Assembly: GCA_030015575.1 (NCBI GenBank)
Contig: CM057338.1
Span: forward strand, 634,500,189 to 634,564,188
Reading direction: 5' to 3'
DNA: 64,000 nt
Source of the DNA: Agapanthus africanus
Lineage: Eukaryota; Streptophyta; Magnoliopsida; Asparagales; Amaryllidaceae
Positions 46,956 to 57,192 of this stretch are shown one piece after another. The stretch's first letter is position 1; each line of letters starts with the position of its first letter. The position numbers and the translations under genes were made by a program. The notes beneath the pieces are model-generated. The model ran no database searches and was not told the origin of the DNA. It saw only the letters and a list, made by a program, of their open reading frames with translations.

Positions 46956-47186
46956 CTCTACAAGCTACCAATCGTCATTGGCGCAACTAACGACGACATC
47001 CCGAACCTCGCAACGTTTTCCCCATCGGCCGTGTTCCAGTGGGTCGCTGCCAATGTCGCGCCTTTCATTCCCGCAGTAAGGATTTCAGTCGTCGCCGTCG
47101 GGGACAAGGTGCTCGAGTCGAACGACGCGGGGCAGGCGTCTCTGCTGCTGCCGGCGATGCCGTTTTTCCGCAGGTATACTTCATAA
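46956..47186 (+). pseudogene. Glycosyl hydrolase 17 (beta-1,3-glucanase-like) fragment inside the LTR
   Basis: An open frame of 76 codons reads as the middle of a plant GH17 protein: LPIVIGATNDDIPNLAT, FQWVAANVAPFIPAVRIS, VVAVGDKVL and ASLLLPAM match in order the family's (V)T-V-G-(x)-N-x-D-x-P-x-L-A, W-V-x-x-N-V-x-P-(F/Y)-x-P, VGNE(V)L and LLPAM segments. The family's general acid is the Glu of VGNE; here the same place reads VGDK, so this copy could not be catalytic. CAG followed by GTATAC near 47171-47178 resembles an exon end. It is a captured piece, without the signal peptide or the second half. Confidence 0.72.
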
Positions 47187-47914
47187 GGGTAGCGGTTATT
47201 GCTCTGTTTGCTTGAGTTCTGTGATGATTTATTGTGTTATTGGCATTGGGTCCCTTGTATGGCTGCGATCATCTTTGATTAATTCGATTGCAGCTCATTT
47301 TTGTTGTGTCTTGTTTCGTAGGCGATGGTGAACCGTACTGCAACAACACCAGATTGATGATCGTATGGCGAAGCTAGAAATGATCAATTTCCTTGTTGTA
47401 AGGTAAAATTGATGGATCTCGAAATTCTGTGGGAATGTTGTTAGCAAAGATTCGAGGTTTATAGAACCCTAATCCTAAATCTATGAACTTCAATCGATTT
47501 CAGATCGGCCACCATTTTCTGTCACAAAGGAAACTGTTACTAATTTCAAGGGTTCTAAAGTAGAGAATGCTATAGATTGGTACCTAGTGGTGAGGCAAAG
47601 GGAAAGAATTCATTCTTTGGCACTCAGAAACTGGTTTAGCAAAATCCTTGAGCATGGATTTTCCCAACTATCTCAAGCACTGGAAAAGTTCATATTGTGT
47701 AAGATTTATTGATGGAAAAGATTGGAGACGGTGTTGCTGGAAGAGTTTTGAAGCTTGTGAGGTCTCAGCGAAGTCCTTCTGCCTATGTGAATGAGCTATT
47801 TTGAAGATTGAGAACTAGTGCTGGAATGGAGGCGGTTTCACTTGGATCGAGTGCGGGTGATCCCGAGGTGGCAAGGAAAGGCAGGACATTCGTGGACGTG
47901 ACTTGTATCATCGA
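47187..47914 (+). other. Unassigned part of the gene-carrying LTR
   Basis: No clear homology. The stretch 47320-47400 (after tttcgtag) and 47500-47900 contain short coding-like pieces, but I do not recognise a family. The last 80 bases before the donor-like site at 47918 may be the LTR's own exon-like segment. Confidence 0.4.
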
Positions 47915-49678
47915 CAGGTGAGTATATGTATATCTACAGGGGAAGTCGGGTGGATGGCGTATAGCACCCCCGCATTTTCGTAAGACATGATATGATATTA
48001 TATTTATATATGTGAAATGTGAATACTTGGAAAGAAAGGTATTAAGTGATCATGGGTTGGATATAGTGAAATTTGGAAGAAAAAGATTTTAGTTCAGTTA
48101 TTAGTCGCAAGACCCTATAGTAAAGGATTGACACACCTATACGTGCACACACGTGGTCTGTTTATGGTTATATATGGTTATATGGAATACATAGATGTGT
48201 GGATGAGATGGTATATAGGTATGTACATACACGTATGTACTGATAATAAGGATTGTATATGATACTTGGAGATGAGCCGATATGATCGGACATGATGCCG
48301 AGATAATGTGATATGTGATTGGGTTGTGATATGATATATGGTATGACATTATAATGGATCGTTGGACGATGTGTTTGTTATACACACGAAGATATATGTT
48401 TGATAATATTAGAATGTATGTAATTGTAGTATAGTACCCTTGATCATGAAATTGTTTGATGATGATACTATATGAATGATGATGTATATATGATAGTTAA
48501 CCCATACCCCGATTTTGGGATGCCGTACGATGGATTTTACCGTACAAGGTATAGATATGATGATTGATCCGCACTCTTTACTCGAGGAAGTCGTACTTTG
48601 TACATGACGCTATTGAGGCTGGATCGTCGACTACTAGAGATATCGACTCGGACTTTAGGTGGACTTTTCTTACCCTTTCGACCAGTTCCTTAGTTAGTCT
48701 ATTAGTGGTTTAGGTAGATGCTAGTTTAGGCTCGAGTCATACCTATTTTCAAAACCAATGAATCGTGAGCATTTTTCAAAAGGACAAGTGGGGGATACTA
48801 CGGATTTTCAAAAGATGTATTTTTTTCTCAAAAACACCGTAACCCTTATTTTTCTAAAAACCACGATTCGTGCTTTTTCAAACACCAAAACGGTATGACT
48901 CGTATAGTAGAAAACTGTATTCTCTGGTATTGCGGTTATTACTCCTTCTCTGTTATATGCATGTTATTCTCATTATACTGCATGTTTATACATATGTTCC
49001 TTAACTGTTATGATTCCATCTGTTAGGACACCAGCACCATTACCGATGATACGCATGGTCCACGCACACTAATTTGCCGGCTCACACACATCAACATCGG
49101 TAATTGCCATGTCACGCACAATTTAGGAAAAGCTACTTCATTTAGTATAGCTGCTAATTAGTAGTTTAAACATATTTTAGTATGCTTGCTTCGTGTGCTA
49201 GTTTCGATATTGCATTGCTTACTCAGATACTTCATGCATTTACATATTCATACTGTCATACAGTTTTGTGGGGCTTATGCCGATACTTATTATTTATTTA
49301 CTCAGGATTTTAGGATTTGGATTTTCTATGAGATTTCTGGATTTTGGAGAAAATCGCAACTATTTCATAACTTATTATTATTTTCAAAGAAAAACTGCGG
49401 TTTTCTCATGATGTGATCTGTGTGCCGTCCACCATGAGTTTTCTCGATTCTTGAGCAGTATTATATACCCGATTCGAGGAGGGGGATGCACCGTCTGCGG
49501 GTACATGGTGGACCCGGTGCGGTACCCCGGAGCAAGAAGATCGCAGATGATGGCGTTGTGCCCGGTAGGGGAGCACTACCGACCGGTTATTGTTGTTATG
49601 TGATGCGGCGGATATCCGGAGGATACCGACCGTAGTCGTGTGATTTGATGATATGGGCCGATCCGGACTGCCGGAGCC

Positions 49679-49775
49679 CGAGATATTGAGATTTGAGATA
49701 CAGAGATATGAGATTTGAGATATAGAGATATGAGATTGAGATATAGAGATATGAGATATCGAGACTTTGAGGTTT
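49679..49775 (+). repeat. GAGATAT-type short tandem repeat in the solo LTR
   Basis: About four units of 21-22 bases of the type gagatttgagatatagagat. The sister LTRs at 26455-26530 and 33623-33700 have the matching place with a more degenerate form, so the array expanded here. Confidence 0.8.
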
Positions 49776-50737
49776 ACATGCTTTGTGTCGATGCTTGATA
49801 TGGATTTCCATGGATTTCATTGATGATACTTCAGTTATATTCAGAAGAATTTTACTGAGAGAAAAATACATATTTTATTATATCAGATTATCCAGATTTC
49901 TTGGTTGATTGTTTTATCCATGATGCATTCATACATCATATACATACATGACATGATGGTACTTAGTGACACTGACACAAGCACCGAGTATTACACTTAT
50001 GCATAGCTTATTACCCCATCACTACTAGATATTTAGTGTTATGTTGAGTATATTATATGACCTAGGAGAGAGTCGTGCATGCGATTTCTACCTGCAGATG
50101 TCTTCTACTCACGAGTTAGCAACTCACCCCTGTTGTGCCACCATTTCTTATAGGTTTAGATGTACGGTTTCCTTGGCAGCTTGCTGGCACCCCACTTCAT
50201 TCAGGATGATTGCTTTGGTAGATCGGTTCACTTGCATCATGACCGCCGTTGTACTTTTATTTATTTCAGTTGTATCTAGTAAGCTCCATCAACCAGACTT
50301 GTATTATTTGATAGATTTAGAACACCGGTTGTTTATTCTTTCGACCTTAGAGTTGCGCCTGTATTATTATGGTTTTCTGGTGGTTTTGATGGTTTTCTTT
50401 TGAGTTTTGATCCTAGTCCTTCGGCGTTGTATATTATATTGCTTGTGTGGTTGTGTCCGCCAATTGGCGAAGAGCTATCTCCCGCTTGGGGATGCCTTTT
50501 ATTATTGCTTGTATATATTATTCTTGTTTGTACCCGTTTGGGGCCAGTTTTTACAAAGGAGACTCTGCAGAATTTTTTGAGAAAATTTGATGCTGCTTTT
50601 AAACTTATTTTCCTACACTTCTTCTTTTAAATGGTTTAGATTTCTGGGCTTCGGCTTGCTTAGATTACGTTACGCCTCTAGACGTTTCGTAATTTAAGTG
50701 CCGGTCACGTTCCGTACCTTCGGGTCATGACATGGTT

Positions 50738-52040
50738 AGATAATGAGCATTTAACAGCGGTGTAATTCTTCTTAACCATAGTACAGTTTTCAGCCTACGA
50801 CGCACAGAGTTTGAGTTATTAAACTCAGTGGACTTATACAGAGTATTGTATGTTGTCCAGTGTCCATTAGGACAAAGGGGTTGGTACTCATACTATATTT
50901 TGTTTGCTTTTGACTTCTCTAGTTTTGGACAAGTATTTCGATGAAATACAAGGTCCAAGTTTTGAAAAGTTATAGGTATAAGAATAAATTAGAGAACCAT
51001 ATGTTGCAAAGCATCAGGATTCTTCAAGGTGATCATAGATTTAGATACTTGTGCTAGGTATTCCGTTGTAAGTAATAGTTTTGAGAACTTGCTTCTCTTT
51101 CAGCTTACCCATAGGTGGGTGCATTCCTTGATGAGTAATGCTGCTTGGCCTCCTTCCATTTTGTTGATATGCACTAGAAACAGCTGCATGTATTTTGAAT
51201 CTGGTTCCAATTAAATTAGTGCCTTTGTTTCTATAATAGATATAGAATGGATTCATATCTTAACGATGTTAAGGTATACGGAGATGTCCGGCTTATGCTT
51301 AAAACCAGAATCCGGATAAACTCTAGGCACGTTTCAGTAATTGTAGTTTGTGGGTCATCTCGGGCTTTAATGAGGGTTAACATTCTACCATCTGGAAGAT
51401 CAATAGTTATATTATTCTTGACTCGCCACAGTTTTAGTAAAATGAATTCTTTTCAAAAAACATTAGTGAGAGTATGGTAGAACTGGAAGTGATTCCAGAA
51501 CCACAAACGATTACTGAAAATTTAGTAGAACTTAAAGACTCAATTGGATTCCACAATCCATTAGCCTCTCTGCAGATTTGGTGGGTAACTTCAGCCACCC
51601 GAGAGGTACTTCGGTCCCTCAGAGACGGTGACTTGGAGGTTTTTGATTACCCAAACTTGTCAATGTTGCTGTTCTAGACTTTGAGATCTGGCAGGAGGAT
51701 GGTTATAACGTCGTTCTAAACTAGCTTTAGATGCGCACGTGTATATGACTCTGCCAGAGGGTTGTTGTAGTCAGTGGGAGCAGCAGAAGCATGGTGGGCA
51801 AGTAGCTTATATCTATTTATAAATTAAAGCAGATATAGCTGAGATAGATCGTCTATTTTTGATGTGACAGTCATTGAGTTTGTCTTCATCAGAATAACAG
51901 ATGGATATGGTAAGAAGGTAGTAGGGAGTGATGTCCTGGTATTGGGATGACATGCTCTTTACAGGAAGTGATATTCCTATACTACGATCGGTTACACTGT
52001 GGATGTCACAAGGTGTTTCTCTACACAGGATCTAGATAAA
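50738..52040 (+). pseudogene. Copia B pol remnant, integrase to RT
   Basis: Strongly decayed relative of copia A pol: integrase-like wording near 51110-51200 (cattccttgatgagtaatgctg), the post-integrase linker near 51470-51560 (VELEVIPEPQTITENLVEL matches the copia A linker), then RT-like traces to about 52030. It is interrupted at 52045 by copia C and resumes at 62132. Confidence 0.8.
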
Positions 52041-52045
52041 ATATC
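52041..52045. repeat. TSD ATATC of copia C (left copy)
   Basis: ATATC precedes the LTR at 52046 and recurs at 62127-62131. The flanks on the two sides are consecutive parts of copia pol by comparison with 39590-39700. Confidence 0.94.
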
Positions 52046-54209
52046 TGTTAGTTATATGTATGCCCTATAGGCTATTACTATACATACGATGTATATTGTA
52101 GTGGATGCTAGGACATATATAGGGAGGACTTTCTTGCTCGACATGATAGTATGCTGTCTGGTTGTACTTTATCTTAACATGTACTATGATTATCTCTATA
52201 TTACATGTTGATAAAGCCCTTAGGAAATGTACTCGACTACTGGGACTATGATGAGACTAGTGGGGCCATGGTAGTCGACGAGTACATCATATAACTGTTC
52301 CTAGTCGAAAGTGTATCGAGACAGGGCATCGATACACCAGAGTAGACTAGCGTATACGTATCTAGACCCATATGATGGGCGATGGATGATCCCATATCCA
52401 TCGGTGTTTGACATCAAGGATGGTGTACGGGTGGTCAGTAGATACTGGGTACACTGGACGTACTCGCCGAGAACTCCCAGATGGTATTATATACTTCACG
52501 TCAGATGGCAGTTCTCCGGTGACACTGGTACAGGTTAGTCTGTAGACCCGAGATCGTCATAGAGTCTTGTGTGACTCCCACTGTGCTTTGATTTCCATCA
52601 TACCACGTCCAAGAGGGCGTGCAAAAAGGTGGCTTTTGGGTACAGTCCCGAATCACATGGAGGCAATGAGCGATAGGAGGGGATTCGTCTCTCCCGGTAT
52701 AGGGAGTTGATGTTGCGCTGTGTTTGATTGGCTATAACTGGAAATCCCTGGCCAGGGTAGCTGAGATTTACTGGTAAGTGTTATCAGTAGTTTCTCGAAC
52801 TGTTATAGACCTCAAATCGACACGACTTATCAAGCTACTGGGGTCTGACGTATACCACTCCTAGGCGAGATATGCGACATATGAGACGACGAGACCGGAC
52901 TATACGGGAATGTTACTGACTGGATTCACGGGAGAATGTACAGGCTTGCTTGTTGACCTTCTGAGCGCTTAATACCTGGGTGGCTGTTACGTTTAGCTGA
53001 CCGCTTGTAGCTTGTGGGTGTTTGATATGATCATCACCTACTACCGGCGTATTGACGATTCTTTAGAGTCCTACACAGAGGTTTCTTGTCTCAGGCAAAA
53101 CGGAGTAGGGGCACATATGTGATATGTGCGGGACCGAGAATAATGCGATATGAGATACCGTATTCTATTCTCGCGATATTTGGTATCAGCCGGGTCATCG
53201 GATCAAGTGTTGATTCGATGAATCGGTAAATGAGATATTACTCGGTTATATGCGATATAGCCGGATTGTCGGATCAAGTGTTGATTCGATAATTTAATGT
53301 ATAATAATATATATGATATATTAAATTACATTAACTAACATTAGCTCACTAAAATTTTTTTCTCACTCGGGTAATACATTGATATATATGCGATATATGT
53401 TAATTGTATTATTTTATTTTGTTACAATAAATATTATATATGTGATATATAATATTGTAACATGATATGATTACTAATGCAACATGTTTAGTGAAGATAA
53501 ATAAGGTTAGGGTTTGAATTGGGTTAGTTCATTCATGAACATTCTAGAAGGTTTTTCTTTTGTCATGAATGTGATATTATGCTTGATATTTTTGCATGAC
53601 TCATTCTTAACCCAACCCAAACCCTAGCTCTAGTTAAATCTCTACATGAGTCATCCTTGACCATGGTTGCATTATTTATCATGATTATCTTTTCATTATT
53701 CATCACAAAAGGAATTCACTATTTCTTCTTCTTCTTCTTCCTTGATGCAAAGCTTTCTTGCTTTGATTTTTGTGATGAAAGTGAGTGAGAAAAAGAAAAA
53801 AAATGAGAGCAAAAATCCTACTTCATCTTCCTCATCTACCCTTGCCATTTAGATGAGGGTGTTCACTTCATTTTGTGAGTGAGGGCTTGTGTTAATGGGA
53901 CTTCAAGGTAAATCATCTTGTTATCGAAGATTGGAAACAAGCTTGCATCGTTCTCTTCGTGGAGCCTCCCTAAAGTCCAGATGCACGATGATCGCAGCGA
54001 AGGGACCTCAACACGGAGCTTAAGAAGTGAAGGACCGGATCTACAAAGGTTGTAATCCCTCTCACTTAGTGTTAAAGTGTATAACATGCTTATTTTCGCC
54101 TAATCTCTAGTTTAAAGATCTTGCAAAGGGTTGTTCGGCATGGCTAAATTTTTAATCGGGCATGGTTGATACCTCATAGACCCTTGTTAGAGTGACTAGT
54201 AACCCTACA
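52046..54209 (+). mobile_element. Copia C 5' LTR
   Basis: From TGTTAGTTATATGTATGCCC to AACCCTACA. It holds the conserved copia LTR body (for example the 52310-52540 frame, which recurs at 60224) and AT-rich stretches with repeated gatatatgcgatatatg (53140-53470). Confidence 0.93.
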
Positions 54210-54210
54210 G

Positions 54211-54222
54211 TGGTATCAGAGC
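54211..54222 (+). promoter_or_regulatory. Copia C primer-binding site (tRNA-iMet type)
   Basis: TGGTATCAGAGC, one base after the LTR end. Confidence 0.94.
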
Positions 54223-54402
54223 CAAGATAGAGCTTTAGGCGAAGTCTAGACGAAGTTTAAAGTCCGATCGAACTCCGAATACCCGATTTACCCAAGTTTC
54301 TGGAAATTTTTCAAAACTGTTGATTTTTTCATACTAAAAATATCCAGAAAATCATGCAGGGAAATATACGAATTACTGTGAAGTACGGACCACTGAATCG
54401 AT

Positions 54403-54456
54403 CACGTGACCGCGGAACCGCGGCTAAACCACGCACGTGGCCGCGGTTCCGCGGCT
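54403..54456. repeat. Paired GC-rich palindromes with CACGTG in the copia C leader
   Basis: Two 23-base direct units (54403-54425 and 54434-54456) each consist of CACGTG followed by CCGCGGAACCGCGG or CCGCGGTTCCGCGG. The two 14-base parts are perfect reverse complements, so they can also pair with each other. Confidence 0.88.
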
Positions 54457-56271
54457 GAATAGTGATATTGGGGCCCACTACTTCACAGTTTTATTCCTGG
54501 TTTCTTTTGCACTATTCTGGGAATTTTTAATTCTACTCAAGAGTTGAGTTTTCTGGGTTGTATTGGGGACTCGTTGATTCGATCGGATAATTTAACTTCG
54601 TTTAGCTTGTCCGGGTAATTTTTTAGAACGTGTTAAAAAGTTCGAACAGATATCAATAACTCACTTTTTCCCCTACCGGAAAATTTCCAAGTGTTGGATT
54701 TTTTCCGTAGTTTAAGAACGTTCTAAGTCGTGCAAGTAACGCGGTGGACCCTCTAGAAGACAACAAACCTTAACTCGATTATGTGACCGTCTTGAACTGC
54801 ATCTAAACCTTAGGGTTTGCGGCAGTACGGCGTGCCACATGTGAGGCGCTGGTTTGACCTTTCTACGGCTGGACCATTGGTACTGTGGCATGTGATGGAT
54901 GTTTTTAATCTAATTTCAAGTGCTGAGAACAATTTGGGAAAACTTGGGTGTTTGATTATTCGATCGGAAAGTTTAACATTATCTATTTATCTTGAATGTG
55001 ATACAATATTTGGAATCCACAAGTAGTTATGAGATAACTAATTTGAATATTATAAACATAGCAGTTTTGTCTCAATTGATCGGTTGCCACGGAATTTTGA
55101 TGTGATCAAAAGTCCGTCGAAATCACGTAGCGTACGCGGATACTCGCCGGGTAAACTTAATAGATAGCCATGCCCTATAGCCCCGACCAAGTGACTGTAG
55201 AAGAACCCCGTCGCCAAAAGCATCCGTTCGGGTGCTCACGGCAGCGGTGTTCTGCCTTAGTGCACTTTGTCGACGGCATCCGGGGGTGCGGCCGTCTACT
55301 AAAGTTTGCGACGAGCATTCGATCAGGATGTCGGGAATCTTGTTAAATTGCCCGACTTGATATTGAAAAGAGTTTTCGATAATGAGACTAAAATGCAGGG
55401 TTTATAATTGTTAGGCATGCGATGTCTAAGGAATTCATTTGGTTAGGCATGCGATGTCTAAGGAGGTTGCGGATTCCAACTGTTGTAGTTTTACACTTTC
55501 TTTTCTGTGATCGTAAGCGTAGTATGTGGTGTATCGCCGGCTTCGTTGCTATACATCAACGATAATCGGGATACGCATACTTGCTTACGTTGATGATATG
55601 AGATATTATGTGTTGCTGTGATATGTTATATTGGATCGTCGCGTTTTGAATAGCCGGGGGTTTTATGTGAGATGGGAGTTTTTCTTTTTCATTCATATAA
55701 AATTCATTTGTATGTAATATTCTTTTATTCGGGCACTTCCGGGCTGGGGATGATGTCACCCTTGTATATTATTTACTTTTCTGTATTAGGTAGACCCAAG
55801 GCGGGGAGCACAAGTAACCGGGTTCTAGGGTCCAGTGGGAGACCATCTCGAGGAGTCGAGACCGGGTCTCCTAACCGTAGAATTGGCAGAGTTGCTTGCC
55901 GCTCTCGTAGGGGTCTAGGGATGTGAGTTTGGCTATTCATCGCGACCGTGGAATCCGTGTTTTATACAGGCTCGTATTAAAACACGGACGTCCTAGTATA
56001 TCCAATATTTCATATATGTTTCTTCTGCTGCTATGTTCTGTGATGAGATCATATTACTGCCTGAGACGAATGTTTATATTATATATATGAGATATATGTT
56101 ATATTGCAGATTTCGTTTCAAATGTGATGCTTGCGAAGCATAATAAAATGGGACTTCATTAATGAGATTAATGAAATAAAAGAAACCTAAAGATGTTGTA
56201 GAAACTTGTGTAAAAACTGGTAGCTCTAGTTCTTGTTTTGCATAGCGGTGTTCCTTGTAGAACATCCAGCA

Positions 56272-56430
56272 CCTTATTCGATAAGGAAAGAGCCGAGATC
56301 CCTTCACCGGGAGTGACCTCTTTAGTGAAACTAGCAGATGCTACATACTCGGCTTGTCTTTTGATTGCTTCTATAGTTTTTGCTTTACACAGCGTTATTT
56401 GTGAAATATCCTGCACCTTATTCGATAAGG
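56272..56430 (+). repeat. Two hairpin modules in the copia C leader
   Basis: CCTTATTCGATAAGG at 56272-56286 and 56416-56430 lies in modules about 144 bases apart, each going on to gaaagagccga and gagtgacctctttag. The stem CCTTAT/ATAAGG is perfect around a TCG loop. Confidence 0.87.
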
Positions 56431-57192
56431 AAAGAGCCGACGATCCCTTCACCGAGAGTGACCTCTTTAGTAAAACTAGAAAAGCCTAAAAAACCTGTCG
56501 TAGCCCTCCGTCATTTTAGATAAATACTTCATTGTATTCGTACTACGTTTGTTGGCTTTCGTCAAGGCGTAGTGTGCGGTAGCTATTTATGCTTATCTGC
56601 ATAAGCATATGATGCGATTGAGTTAAGGTAGTCGTGCGACTTTGTTGGCTTTCGTCAAGGGTCGTGCGGGTGGGTTTAATTCAATCGGGAAATGATGGGT
56701 TGAACTTGACTAGTAGCCTATGGTTTGTTGGCATTTGTCAAGGTCATAGGACGCTAGGGGTAAAATATTATTGGGAATTTCAAGTGTTGAAATTTGCAAT
56801 GAGATTGCATACCTTCTATGAGATAGCTGGATCCCGATACCCGCTGCGAGTAAGAGTTACTCCTGCGAGAGTTTTACACATTACAATTAGCCGATCAAGT
56901 AGGTGTCTAGAAAGGTATCAACGGGGTTACGCCCCTGGGAAAATGAGGTTTACTTTAATTAGGTCCGTGCAAAAGCATGGGGAACATCCCTCAAAGTACC
57001 GGCACTGGCCTGGTTGAAAGATTGGCGAACTTGTAGAGTGTAATTAATCCCGGCTAGTCTTTCCTTTTAGGGTTTGAAGGAAGATTTGACTAAAACAGTA
57101 GGAGATATCCTGATTAGATAAATTGATAACCAATCTAATCTTGTAAAAGCGCACTCTGAGTGTTTTCTTCTCTCTCTCTCCTGGTTACGACT

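Larger units (their letters stand above)
46300..50732 (+). mobile_element. Solo gypsy LTR of the LARD-like group, carrying host gene fragments
   Basis: This 4433-bp LTR starts TGTAACATTTCAGGG and ends TTCGGGTCATGACA, with TGGTT on both sides and no interior. From about 47915 to the end it is homologous to the 3' half of the LARD-like LTRs: donor-like GGTGAGTA (GT at 47918), cgggtggatggcgtatagcaccccc, the stem-loop relative at 49787, palindrome GAGTTAGCAACTC (50113-50125), and acceptor-like TTATAG ending 50153. The first part (about 46400-47900) does not resemble the sister LTRs and includes F-box and GH17 fragments plus about 600 bases I cannot assign. Confidence 0.9.
54223..57192 (+). other. 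Copia C long leader
   Basis: About 3 kb without a recognised protein on either strand. It contains a GC-rich palindrome pair (54403-54456), a short direct repeat gttaggcatgcgatgtctaa (about 55411 and 55443), the hairpin module pair (56272-56430), and a CT tract just before the ATG at 57193. Homologous to the copia B leader. Confidence 0.75.

Noticed and set aside
46400-47900. Intact host F-box or glucanase gene
   Set aside because: Both are short fragments without the rest of the protein, joined to each other and bounded by LTR sequence; the GH17 active-site acid position is not conserved.
46400-47900. Helitron or MULE as the carrier of the gene fragments
   Set aside because: I could not find convincing terminal inverted repeats, a CTRR hairpin end, or a 9-bp duplication by reading. 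Left open rather than claimed.
42677-54222. TGGTATCAGAGC sites as possible tRNA gene ends
   Set aside because: They stand directly after LTR ends and are primer-binding sites. No cloverleaf or internal promoter boxes surround them.
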